A DNA stretch of 49,586 nt from DASRVA01 sp050732935 (lineage in GTDB: Bacteria > Gemmatimonadota > Gemmatimonadetes > JACCXV01 > JAHWKZ01): the NCBI GenBank assembly GCA_050732935.1, contig JBOHRW010000216.1:1-49586 (forward strand). Reading direction: 5' to 3'. Position numbers and translations under genes: made by a program. Positions 10,567 through 17,865 of the stretch are shown here, one piece after another. Within the stretch, counting starts at the first letter, position 1, and every line of letters starts with the position of its first letter. The notes below the pieces were generated by a model that made no database searches, had not been told where the DNA came from, and saw only the letters and a program-made list of their open reading frames with translations.

Positions 10567-11145
10567 ATGACCGCCGACGCCCACGCCACCAACTTCGGCA
10601 TCCCCCATCGCAAGCTCGCGATGTGGATCTTCATCGGGTCGGAGTGCATGTTCTTCGGCTCGCTGATCGCGACCTACCTCGCGTACGAGGGGCGCAGCGT
10701 GACCGGCCCCACCCCCGCCGAGATTCTGAACATCCCGCTCACCTCGGTGTCCACCTTCGTGCTGCTCATGTCGAGCCTGGCCATGGTGCTATTCCTGGAT
10801 GCCGTGCAGCGGGACGAGCGTACGGCCGCCAAGGCATGGACGGCGGCGGTGATCGGTCTGGGGGGTCTGTTCCTGGCGGGTCAGGTGTACGAGTTCAGCC
10901 ACTTCTATCACGAGGGCCTGACCCTGCAGCAGAACCTGTTCGGGGCCACCTTCTTCGTGCTGACCGGGTTCCACGGCGCGCACGTGACGGTGGGCGTGAT
11001 CTGGATGACGACCCTCCTCGTGCTGCAGTTCCTGGGCAGGCTGGGGCCCGAACGGAGCCTGGACGTCGAGGTGGCCGGTCTCTACTGGCATTTCGTGGAC
11101 GTCGTATGGATCGTCATTTTCACCGTGATCTACCTGATCCAGTGA
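10567..11145 (+). CDS. coxC: Cytochrome c oxidase subunit III
   Basis: A 192-residue membrane protein of the COX3 family with five helices. Typical segments are KLAMWIFIGSECMFFGSLIA, GATFFVLTGFHGAHVTVGV and GLYWHFVDVVWIVIF. The short form lacks the first two helices of seven-helix COX3. This fits the extra helix pair at the end of the upstream CoxA. The ATG lies one nucleotide after the coxA stop. The subunit stabilises the CoxA active site and proton uptake. Confidence 0.95.
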   Translation: MTADAHATNFGIPHRKLAMWIFIGSECMFFGSLIATYLAYEGRSVTGPTPAEILNIPLTSVSTFVLLMSSLAMVLFLDAVQRDERTAAKAWTAAVIGLGGLFLAGQVYEFSHFYHEGLTLQQNLFGATFFVLTGFHGAHVTVGVIWMTTLLVLQFLGRLGPERSLDVEVAGLYWHFVDVVWIVIFTVIYLIQ

Positions 11146-11157
11146 GGAGAGGGGTGG

Positions 11158-11484
11158 ATGGCTGAGAATCCGGCCCGCGAAGCGGCGCCCGAGGGCGGTC
11201 ACGCCAGCCGGAGCACCTACTGGATCATCGCCCTGATCCTGGGGATCATCACCGTCCTCGAGGTCGCGGTCTTCTACGTCCCAGCCGTGCGGGGGGTCAT
11301 CGTTCCGGTCCTGCTGGTCCTGTCGGCGGCGAAGTTCGTCCTCGTCGCGATGTTCTTCATGCACCTGAGGTATGACTCCCCGGTCCTGACGCTGGTGCTT
11401 TCCGGGGGACTGGTGGTGGCGGCCGCGATCGTCATCGCGATGATGTTCCTGTTCGGAGCGATCGGCCGCGGGACGATCTACTGA
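11158..11484 (+). CDS. coxD: Cytochrome c oxidase subunit IV (prokaryotic caa3 type)
   Basis: A 108-residue protein with three hydrophobic helices and the subunit-IV signature AAKFVLVAMFFMHLRYD. The start is preceded by a purine-rich GAGGAGAGG. It follows coxC by 12 nt in the same operon. A small accessory subunit of the oxidase, with no cofactor ligands visible. Confidence 0.9.
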   Translation: MAENPAREAAPEGGHASRSTYWIIALILGIITVLEVAVFYVPAVRGVIVPVLLVLSAAKFVLVAMFFMHLRYDSPVLTLVLSGGLVVAAAIVIAMMFLFGAIGRGTIY

Positions 11485-11576
11485 CCGATCCCTCCGGCCG
11501 GGTCTTGCTCGGGGGGCGCAGGTCTGTGCATCATGAGGGGCAGCGCCCTTCCCGATCCCCCCACGCCGGAGGCGCC

Positions 11577-12110
11577 ATGAACGACGCAACCAAGAAAGCC
11601 CGCGCGGTCGCACCGCCGATGTCGGTTCCGACCATCCTGCTCGAGGGCTTCATCACCGGAATCGTCGGGGCGGGTGTCGTGGCCGCCTGGTTCCTGTTCC
11701 TCGACGCCATCCAGCACGAGCCCCTCTACACGCCTTCGCTCCTGGGAACGCTCCTCTTCAAGGGCGCCGGCGCGGCCATCGCCCACGAGGCGATCGATCC
11801 AGGCATGGTCGCCGCCTACACGATCATCCACCACGTGGCATTCATCGTGGTGGGCGTCGTGGCCTCTTTCCTGGTGACCGAGATGGAGCGCGTCCCTCCG
11901 CTGGGCATCGCGCTGCTGTTCCTGTTCGTCTTCTTCGAGACCGGCTTCCACATCTTCATGCTGGCCGTCGGCCAGCCGCTCCTCGGCGAGATTGCCTTCT
12001 GGGGCGTCGCCATCGCGAACCTGCTCGCCGCCGCCGCCATGGCCGCCTGGCTGTGGTACCGGCACCCGCGAATGCTGGTTCACTTCAACCGGATCTGGGA
12101 CGAGGCGTAG
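11577..12110 (+). CDS. Membrane protein of unknown function, last gene of caa3 operon
   Basis: A 177-residue protein with four predicted helices (about 18-42, 78-100, 108-126, 138-158). The ATG at 11577 has a good GGAGG ribosome binding site and is 92 nt after coxD. It contains His-bearing membrane segments such as YTIIHHVAFIVVGVV and FFETGFHIFMLAVG. I do not recognise the family. Its position suggests an oxidase accessory or assembly role, but no catalytic motif is apparent. The MITE-like element begins 24 nt after its stop. Confidence 0.75.
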   Translation: MNDATKKARAVAPPMSVPTILLEGFITGIVGAGVVAAWFLFLDAIQHEPLYTPSLLGTLLFKGAGAAIAHEAIDPGMVAAYTIIHHVAFIVVGVVASFLVTEMERVPPLGIALLFLFVFFETGFHIFMLAVGQPLLGEIAFWGVAIANLLAAAAMAAWLWYRHPRMLVHFNRIWDEA

Positions 12111-12134
12111 GCGGAGCTTTCTGGGTGGGGTTTC

Positions 12135-12317
12135 AGTGTGGTGTCGCCGAAGTCTCCTGCGCATCGAGATAGTCGATGCACGCCGTCGGCAAGGCGCGAC
12201 GAGGCGGGTACCCATGCGGAGCATGGGTGATAGCAGCGCTATGCCGCACGAGGAGCAACGCAGCCGACGGGGATGCAGCGGCTATCAAATGCCAGGAGAC
12301 TTCGGCGACACCACACT
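12135..12317. mobile_element. 183-bp MITE-like palindromic element with 25-bp perfect inverted ends
   Basis: The ends 12135-12159 and 12293-12317 are perfect 25-bp inverted repeats starting AGTGTGGTGTCGCCGAAGTC. Inside lie a second inverted pair (CCGTCGGC 12183-12190 / GCCGACGG 12263-12270) and a central hairpin ACCCATGC-GGA-GCATGGGT (12210-12228). A 7-bp hairpin, GCATCGA/TCGATGC, is next to the left end. No coding capacity is seen. No clear target-site duplication is visible. The right end overlaps the 3' end of vapC, which reads into it. It could also act as a bidirectional terminator between the convergent coxD-side gene and vapC. Confidence 0.8.
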
Positions 12318-12764
12318 AGCCGCCTCCTGCAGTACACAGACCACCTCCCGCTCCTCGTGTCCGTCGGGGACGAGCGAGCGCACGCCTCGATCCATAGTGA
12401 TCAATCGGCCACCATGCCTCAAAGCGAGCGCGAGCAGGTGTGCGTCCGTGACCTGTCGGTATCCGTGGACTTTCTCCCGCTGGAGGAAGGACGTTTCCAC
12501 GATCGAGATGTCATCCGTCCAGAAGACGTGACCCGGAAGCGCGACGATCCGTCCGAGCAGGATCATCGCTTCGCCCGGAGACTTGGCCTCCCCCACGAGG
12601 AGCTCGTTCGAGGAGAGACGGACGAACCCCGTCTGTGTGAATGGCGTTGTCGCCCATTCCCCACCTTTGTTCCTCTCGAACCACGACAGCGCCGCCTGAT
12701 GGTGGACGTGATTCGGCCAGGCGAGAGCGATCAGGACGTTCAGGTCCGGGAGACCGACTCTCAC
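12285..12764 (-). CDS. vapC: VapC-type PIN-domain toxin with element-derived C-terminus
   Basis: A 159-residue PIN ribonuclease. Acidic residues of the active site are visible in GLPDLNVLIALAW (D7), in QVTDAHLLALALRHGG and in LITMDRG. It resembles the TA-system VapC group with the TTPFTQTGFVRLSSN segment. The GTG start at 12764 overlaps the vapB stop (GTGA). The last ten residues, SVVSPKSPGI, and the stop codon come from the right inverted repeat of the MITE-like element. The native C-terminus has therefore been replaced or extended. The core fold appears intact, so activity is plausible. Confidence 0.88.
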   Translation of the reverse strand: MRVGLPDLNVLIALAWPNHVHHQAALSWFERNKGGEWATTPFTQTGFVRLSSNELLVGEAKSPGEAMILLGRIVALPGHVFWTDDISIVETSFLQREKVHGYRQVTDAHLLALALRHGGRLITMDRGVRSLVPDGHEEREVVCVLQEAASVVSPKSPGI

Positions 12765-12985
12765 TCGTCTTCGAGCGCCCGCTTGACCATCTCCAGGGTG
12801 ATGGGAGGAGCTTTGGGAGACACCTGAAACACAGGAAAGCCCATCTCCCTAGCGTCAGGGATCTTGGGCTGAAGCGCACGGCGCGCCAGATCGGAGATGA
12901 CTTCACCAATGGTCGCTCCTCTGGCCCGTGCCAGGCTCCGCGCCGCCGACAGAACATCGTCGTCAATTCTGAGGGTGGTTCTCAT
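12761..12985 (-). CDS. vapB: VapB-type ribbon-helix-helix antitoxin
   Basis: A 74-residue antitoxin. The N-terminus MRTTLRIDDDVLSAARSLAR is a ribbon-helix-helix DNA-binding unit. The C-terminal half (about 40-74) would wrap the VapC toxin. It is translated ahead of, and coupled to, vapC. The predicted promoter places the transcription start on the A of its ATG, so the mRNA may be leaderless. VapB-VapC complexes usually repress their own promoter; this is family knowledge, not seen here. Confidence 0.9.
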   Translation of the reverse strand: MRTTLRIDDDVLSAARSLARARGATIGEVISDLARRALQPKIPDAREMGFPVFQVSPKAPPITLEMVKRALEDE

Positions 12986-12991
12986 GAGCCC

Positions 12992-13019
12992 AAGATACGA
13001 CTATCCCTCGAGATGTCCA
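12992..13019 (-). promoter_or_regulatory. vapBC promoter, predicted leaderless
   Basis: On the minus strand TGGACA (13014-13019) is 16 bp from TATCTT (12992-12997). The expected start of transcription, seven bases on, is 12985, the first base of the vapB ATG. No ribosome binding site fits in the space. Confidence 0.45.
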
Positions 13020-13051
13020 GATGCAGAGATGTTGTGATGTTTGGCGGGACC

Positions 13052-13246
13052 TCACTCGTCCCGGTAGCCCAGCACCCGGGAGAGGTTACAGAGATAGACC
13101 AGGAGGGCGAGCGCCAGAACGCCGAAGACCGTCGCCAGCACCGCGTGGCCGTCCATCCACGTGTAGACCGCGAAACCCCCGCAGAACAAGATCCCGGCAG
13201 TGATCAGGACGCGGTGGAATCCGATGAGGGAGGAGCGCCCGGCCAA
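13052..13246 (-). CDS. Small two-helix membrane protein at the end of the second oxidase operon
   Basis: A 64-residue protein if TTG 13246 is the start; no ATG or GTG is available before the first helix. It has two helices (FHRVLITAGILFCGGFAVYTW and AVLATVFGVLALALLVYLC) and ends in SRVLGYRDE. It follows the previous small gene by 14 nt. I do not recognise a family. Position suggests a small accessory subunit of the oxidase. The start codon is uncertain. Confidence 0.55.
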   Translation of the reverse strand: MAGRSSLIGFHRVLITAGILFCGGFAVYTWMDGHAVLATVFGVLALALLVYLCNLSRVLGYRDE

Positions 13247-13260
13247 GGGATCCCGCCGGT

Positions 13261-13401
13261 CTAGGCGACCGGCAGGTCGCCGCCGTCTTCGCGATTCCGA
13301 CGACGCAGGAGGAGAATCAGCACGCCCAGTCCGATGGCCAGCGGCACGGCGACCAGCAGCAGCCCCGCCCACAGCATGCCTTCCATCAGGCCGTGGTTCA
13401 C
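13261..13401 (-). CDS. 46-residue single-helix membrane protein
   Basis: Starts at GTG 13401, sharing GTGA with the stop of the upstream subunit IV gene. The product has one helix (MLWAGLLLVAVPLAIGLGVLILLL) followed by RRRNRE, so the C-terminus should be cytoplasmic. A longer reading of the frame runs antisense-like through coxD and is not supported. Very small helix-only proteins are common in heme-copper oxidase operons; the role is otherwise unknown. Confidence 0.6.
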   Translation of the reverse strand: MNHGLMEGMLWAGLLLVAVPLAIGLGVLILLLRRRNREDGGDLPVA

Positions 13402-13724
13402 CAGCCCTCCATCGTGACCACCGTGAGCGACAGCAGGATCGCCAGCGGAATGGCCGACAGGACGAGCATCACCAGACGCGGTGGCTCGAACTTGAGGTGC
13501 ATGTAGTACATCGCCACCAGCGCCGCCTTCCAGAGCGCGAGCGCCAGGAGGATCAAGATCAGCCACGTCTCGGGCAGGTGGGAGACGAAGGCCACCATGA
13601 CCTCGGCCACCGTGAGGATCAGCAGGTACAGCCAGATCAGGTAGTAGTTGGGGGTCGCGTGGGCGACCCGCTCCTCGGTCGCCGCCGACGCCGCCAGTGT
13701 GCCGTGATCGTGCTCTTCCGCCAT
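13398..13724 (-). CDS. coxD: Cytochrome c oxidase subunit IV, second oxidase
   Basis: A 108-residue protein with three helices and the subunit-IV signature KAALVAMYYMHLKFEPP. The His-rich N-terminus (MAEEHDHG) precedes the first helix. It lies 23 nt after coxC of the same operon and overlaps the next small gene by 4 nt. It is the counterpart of the gene at 11158-11484, but the sequences have diverged clearly. Confidence 0.88.
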   Translation of the reverse strand: MAEEHDHGTLAASAATEERVAHATPNYYLIWLYLLILTVAEVMVAFVSHLPETWLILILLALALWKAALVAMYYMHLKFEPPRLVMLVLSAIPLAILLSLTVVTMEGW

Positions 13725-13747
13725 TCAGCCCCTCCCTCTCGGCGGCC

Positions 13748-14374
13748 TCATATCAGATAGACGATGGTGAAGAGGATGATCCACACCAGATCCACGAAAT
13801 GCCAGTACAGCCCCATGATCTCCACCCCCCCGTAGTCCATCTCCGAGTACCGGCCGCGGAAGGCCTTGACGGCGGTGAAGATCATGCACAGGACGCCGAT
13901 CGAGACGTGGGCCCCGTGGAACCCGGTCATCGTGTAGAAGGTGGCTCCATAGAGCGGCCCGCCCTCGGCGGCGTAGGCGTCGCGCATGGGGACGAAACCG
14001 TGTCCGGCGAGCTGGATGTACTCGTAGACCTGGATTCCGACGAACGCCGCACCGAGAAGGATGGTCGCGACGAGCCACTTCTTGAGCCCGGCCTGGTCGC
14101 CGTGCTCGATGGCCGCGAAGGCCTTCACCATCGTCACGCTGCTGCAGATCAGCATGAACGTGTTGAACGCGGTGAGCGGGACGGCCAGCACCACCCCCGG
14201 CTCGGCCCACTGCTCCGGATTGGCGAAGCGCAGGATGATGTAGGCGCCGATCAGCCCCGAGAAGAACATCACCTCGCTGAGGAGGAAGACCCACATCCCG
14301 AGCTTCTGGTTGTAGACCTTCATGCCCGGCATCGGCCGGGCGATCGTGGCGGGGCTCGCGGCGTGCGCGCTCAT
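13748..14374 (-). CDS. coxC: Cytochrome c oxidase subunit III, second oxidase
   Basis: A 208-residue COX3-family protein with five helices. Signatures are KLGMWVFLLSEVMFFSGLIG, GATFYTMTGFHGAHVSIGV and GLYWHFVDLVWIILF. ATG 14374 is embedded in the coxA stop (ATGA), so translation is coupled. A longer open frame to 14461 exists but overlaps coxA. The protein is closely related in layout to the subunit III at 10567-11145. Confidence 0.94.
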   Translation of the reverse strand: MSAHAASPATIARPMPGMKVYNQKLGMWVFLLSEVMFFSGLIGAYIILRFANPEQWAEPGVVLAVPLTAFNTFMLICSSVTMVKAFAAIEHGDQAGLKKWLVATILLGAAFVGIQVYEYIQLAGHGFVPMRDAYAAEGGPLYGATFYTMTGFHGAHVSIGVLCMIFTAVKAFRGRYSEMDYGGVEIMGLYWHFVDLVWIILFTIVYLI

Positions 14375-16191
14375 CGGTTCGGCTCCTGGGTGGCCGGCTT
14401 CTCGTCGCCGATCAGGACGCCGTCCGGCGAGTGATCCGGGCGTCCCTCGGGAGGCTCCCACTGGGGCCAGTAGTCACGCTCGTGGCCGGGAACGCTGTAC
14501 TCGTAGGGGCCGCGGTAGACGTGCGGCATCGAGGTGAAGTTGCCGTGCGACGGTGGCGAGGGGAGGGACCACTCGAGCGAGTTGGCTCCCCACGGATTGG
14601 CCGGGGCTCGCTGCCCGCGCCAGAGCGACCAGACGATGTTGAAGATGAAGACGATCTGGGCCGCGCCCAGCAGGAAGGCGCTCACGGTGATGAAGGTGTT
14701 CACCGGCTGCAGCGGCTCCAGGAACGCGTACTGGTTGGGATCGTAGATGCGCCGCATGTGCCCGGCGAGCCCGAGGTTGTGCATCGGGAAGAAGACCAGG
14801 TTGTAGAACACGAAGGTCAAGCCGAAGTGGATCTTCCCGAGCGTCGGGCTCAGCATCCGCCCGTAGAACTTCGGGAACCAGTAGTAGATCCCGGCGAAGA
14901 TCGCGAACAGGCTCCCGCCGAACAGCACGTAGTGGAGGTGAGCCACGATGAAGTAGGTGTCGTGGATGTAGATGTCGACCGGGGTCGAGGCCATGAACAC
15001 GCCCGACAGCCCGCCGATCACGAACATCGCCACGAACGCGACCGCGTTCAGCATCGGGACGTGGAAGTGGATGTTTCCGCGCCACATCGTCCCCAGCCAG
15101 TTGAACACCTTGATCGCGCTCGGGACCGCGATGACCATCGTCGAGACCATGAAGCTGGACCCCAGGAGCGGGTTCATGCCGCTCTGGAACATGTGGTGCC
15201 CCCAGACGAGCCAGCCAAGGAACGCGATCGCCACGATCGCTCCGACCATGGCTGGATAGCCGAAGATCGGCTTGCGGCTGCCGTTGGCGATGACCTCGGA
15301 GGCGATCCCCATCGCCGGGAGGATGAGGATGTAGACCTCGGGGTGACCGAAGTACCAGAACAGGTGCTGCCACATCAGCGGCTGTCCCCCCACCTCCGGC
15401 AGGAAGAAGCCCGTCCCGATCGTCTGGTCGAACAGCAGCATGATCAGGGCACCGGCCAGCACAGGCATCGCCAGCAGCACCAGGATCGAGGTGATGAACA
15501 GGGCCCAGATCGGCAGCGGGAGGCGGAACCACGACATCCCCGGAGCACGCATGTTGACGATCGTGGTGATGTAGTTGACGGCTCCCATGAGCGAGCCGAA
15601 GCCGAGGATGACCAGGCTGACGCACCACATCTTCTGGCCCATGTAGACGCCGCTGTACTCGGGCACCGCGGAGAGAGGCGCGTAGCCCGTCCACCCCGAG
15701 CCCGAGGCGCCACCCGCCACGAAGAAGCTCCCCACCATGATGAGGCCCGCCGGCACGGTGATCCAGAACGACATCATGTTCAGGCGCGGGAACGCCATGT
15801 CGCTGGCGCCTACGTGCAGCGGGATGAGCCAGTTGCCGAACATCCCGACCAGCAGCGGCATGATGGCGAAGAAGATCATGAACGTGCCGTGCATGGTGAC
15901 CAGCGCGTTGTAGAACTCCGGCAACAGGATCCCGCCCGGCGCCATCGTCTCCGGCAGGACGCCGCCCCCGGGCATCGGCTGGCCCGGGTAGCCGAGCTGC
16001 CAACGCATCATCATCGCCAGCGCCCCGCCGACCAGCAGGAAGAACAGGCTCAGAAACATGAACTGGCAGCCGATCACCTTGTGGTCGGTGGAGAAGATGT
16101 ACTTCCGCATGAACGGCCGGTCGTCCGGATGGCTCGGATCGACCCAGTGCTGAGCGGATACGTTGGGCGCGACGAGCAGGGTGGTGCTCAT
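14371..16191 (-). CDS. coxA: Cytochrome c oxidase subunit I, second aa3-type oxidase
   Basis: A 606-residue heme-copper oxidase catalytic subunit. Low-spin heme ligand H101 is in VTMHGTFMIFF. CuB ligands are in FGHPEVYILILPAMG and GHHMFQSG. The heme a3 and heme a histidines are in AHLHYVLFGG. The Glu of GHPEVY marks the A1 group. The N-terminal segment DRPFMRKYIFSTDHKVIG is typical. The hydrophilic tail of about 70 residues has no extra helix pair, unlike the plus-strand CoxA. ATG 16191 overlaps the coxB stop (ATGA). Confidence 0.96.
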   Translation of the reverse strand: MSTTLLVAPNVSAQHWVDPSHPDDRPFMRKYIFSTDHKVIGCQFMFLSLFFLLVGGALAMMMRWQLGYPGQPMPGGGVLPETMAPGGILLPEFYNALVTMHGTFMIFFAIMPLLVGMFGNWLIPLHVGASDMAFPRLNMMSFWITVPAGLIMVGSFFVAGGASGSGWTGYAPLSAVPEYSGVYMGQKMWCVSLVILGFGSLMGAVNYITTIVNMRAPGMSWFRLPLPIWALFITSILVLLAMPVLAGALIMLLFDQTIGTGFFLPEVGGQPLMWQHLFWYFGHPEVYILILPAMGIASEVIANGSRKPIFGYPAMVGAIVAIAFLGWLVWGHHMFQSGMNPLLGSSFMVSTMVIAVPSAIKVFNWLGTMWRGNIHFHVPMLNAVAFVAMFVIGGLSGVFMASTPVDIYIHDTYFIVAHLHYVLFGGSLFAIFAGIYYWFPKFYGRMLSPTLGKIHFGLTFVFYNLVFFPMHNLGLAGHMRRIYDPNQYAFLEPLQPVNTFITVSAFLLGAAQIVFIFNIVWSLWRGQRAPANPWGANSLEWSLPSPPSHGNFTSMPHVYRGPYEYSVPGHERDYWPQWEPPEGRPDHSPDGVLIGDEKPATQEPNR

Positions 16192-16940
16192 GCGCTGTCC
16201 TCCGATTCGCTGGTTGGCGGCTGCTCAGCGGACGCGGTGTCGGCCGGCGACGCCTTGGCCGCCGCTCCGGCCGCCTCCTCGGCCTGCCACCGCTCGAAGC
16301 CGCCGGCCTCGTGGACGGTGACCGAGCCGCGCATCCGGTAGTGGCCGAGCCCGCACAGCTCGGCGCATGCCCAGTCGTATTCTCCAGCCTTGGTGGCTTC
16401 GAACCAGACCGGGATCACCATTCCCGGCACTGCGTCCTGCTTGACCCGGAAGTCGGGCAGAAAGAACGAGTGGATCACGTCCTCGCTGATGAGCTCGATG
16501 CGGACCGCGCGGTTGACGGGGAGGTCGAGATGATTGCGATCGGTGAAGTCGTCCGCGGTGTCCAGCCGACCGTCGGGACCCGGATAGGTCACGTTCCATT
16601 CGAACTGCTTGGCCGTGACCCGCATCGGCACGGCATCGGCCGGCGCGCTGCCCGTCCGATCGGCCTCCTTCGCCCTCAGCCACACCTCGTTGCTCGCGTA
16701 GGCGATGTAGAGGACGATTACGAAGGGGATCACCGTCCAGACGACCTCGGCGGTCTTGTTGCCGTGCGAGTACTCGGCGCGCCGTCCGTCGCGGCGGCGG
16801 TAGCGGACGAGGAACACCACCAGGGCCACCTCCACCAGCACGAAGATGACCCCGGTGATGATCAAGATGAGGTAGTAGATGGAGTCGATCTCGGCCCCCA
16901 AGCTCGAGACCGGCTCCGGCAGCATCCAGTCCCAGTTCAT
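16188..16940 (-). CDS. coxB: Cytochrome c oxidase subunit II, second oxidase (no fused heme)
   Basis: A 250-residue CuA subunit. There are two helices (about 22-45 and 65-83). CuA ligands are H157, C192, E194, C196, H200 and M203 in CAELCGLGHYRM. The acidic, Ala/Ser-rich tail (about 215-250) carries no CxxCH, so this oxidase needs an external donor. Candidates are the cytochromes and the blue-copper protein encoded just upstream. There is no lipobox; the N-terminus MNWDWMLPEP precedes the first helix. The gene starts 30 nt after the cupredoxin gene. Confidence 0.95.
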   Translation of the reverse strand: MNWDWMLPEPVSSLGAEIDSIYYLILIITGVIFVLVEVALVVFLVRYRRRDGRRAEYSHGNKTAEVVWTVIPFVIVLYIAYASNEVWLRAKEADRTGSAPADAVPMRVTAKQFEWNVTYPGPDGRLDTADDFTDRNHLDLPVNRAVRIELISEDVIHSFFLPDFRVKQDAVPGMVIPVWFEATKAGEYDWACAELCGLGHYRMRGSVTVHEAGGFERWQAEEAAGAAAKASPADTASAEQPPTSESEDSA

Positions 16941-16970
16941 GGCGTCCCACCGCCGCTCACGACGCCCGGT

Positions 16971-17822
16971 CTAGTGACCGCCCCCGTGCCCCGCGTGCAG
17001 CACGAGCGGCTCGCCGAGCGGAACCGGCCGGCCGGCCATTTCGGAGCTGAAGGTGAAGCTGATCTCGGTCGATTCCTGCGGTCCGACCGTCACGTTCTGG
17101 GTCTGGGTTCCGTAGAGCTCGTGCCAGGCCTCGACCACGTAGTCCCCCGGCGGGAGGTTCGCGAGCGAGAACGATCCGTCGCTCCCGGTCACCGCGGCGT
17201 AGGGGTGGTCCTGCACGCCGATGTACGCCTCCATCCAGCCGTGGACGTCGCACTTCACCGGGATCATGACCTCCGCGGTGGAGAACTCGCGTTCGGTCTC
17301 CATCTCGACCGGCTGGCTGATGTTGAAGCCCCGGTTCTGGGTGGGCTGGGTGTTGATGTTGTGCAGGATGCCGTCCGAGTTCTTGATGATCAGCGGCTGG
17401 CCGACCTGGATCGCCATCACGTGCGGATGGTAGAGGCATCCGTCCTGATCCAGCGTCACGCCCTCCGACGGCGTCGGAAAGTCGAGATCCGGGAGCCCCT
17501 CCGTGACGTGCACGTAGACGTTCGCGAGGTGCCCCTCGCTGACGACCGCGGCCTGTTTCGCCGGCGGCTCGGTGTACTTCTCGGCGCAGGTGGGCTCCTC
17601 GCTCATGTCGATCGGCTCCGGCGCCGGCGAGGTGCCCTCGAAGTTCACCACACCGGTGATCGTCGCCGCGCTGTCGGGGCTCACCACGGGGCCGGCCGCC
17701 TCGCCGGCTCCGGCCTCGTCGCCGGCCGCCTCGCCGCCCGCCTCTTCTCCGCCACCGCCGCAGCCGGCGAACAGCACGGTCGCCAGGACCACGGCTAGGA
17801 ACCGCTTCATGAGATGATCCAT
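16971..17822 (-). CDS. Blue-copper-like lipoprotein with carboxypeptidase-regulatory-like domain
   Basis: A 283-residue lipoprotein. ATG 17822 is preceded by AGGAGGAGA. The lipobox is LFAGC with the lipidated C21, followed by a Gly/Ala/Glu linker. The middle domain has a possible type-1 copper set: the histidine of ILHNINTQ and the cluster KCDVHGWM (Cys, His, Met spaced as in cupredoxins). The segment GSDGSFSLANLPPGDYVVEA belongs to the carboxypeptidase-regulatory-like beta-sandwich. It lies between cytochrome c genes and the aa3 oxidase, so an electron shuttle to the CuA centre is a fair inference. The Cys in CAEKYTEPP is extra. Confidence 0.75.
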   Translation of the reverse strand: MDHLMKRFLAVVLATVLFAGCGGGGEEAGGEAAGDEAGAGEAAGPVVSPDSAATITGVVNFEGTSPAPEPIDMSEEPTCAEKYTEPPAKQAAVVSEGHLANVYVHVTEGLPDLDFPTPSEGVTLDQDGCLYHPHVMAIQVGQPLIIKNSDGILHNINTQPTQNRGFNISQPVEMETEREFSTAEVMIPVKCDVHGWMEAYIGVQDHPYAAVTGSDGSFSLANLPPGDYVVEAWHELYGTQTQNVTVGPQESTEISFTFSSEMAGRPVPLGEPLVLHAGHGGGH

Positions 17823-17865
17823 GTGATTTCTCCTCCTGGGTTCGGTGTCCGATCTCGTGTTGACG

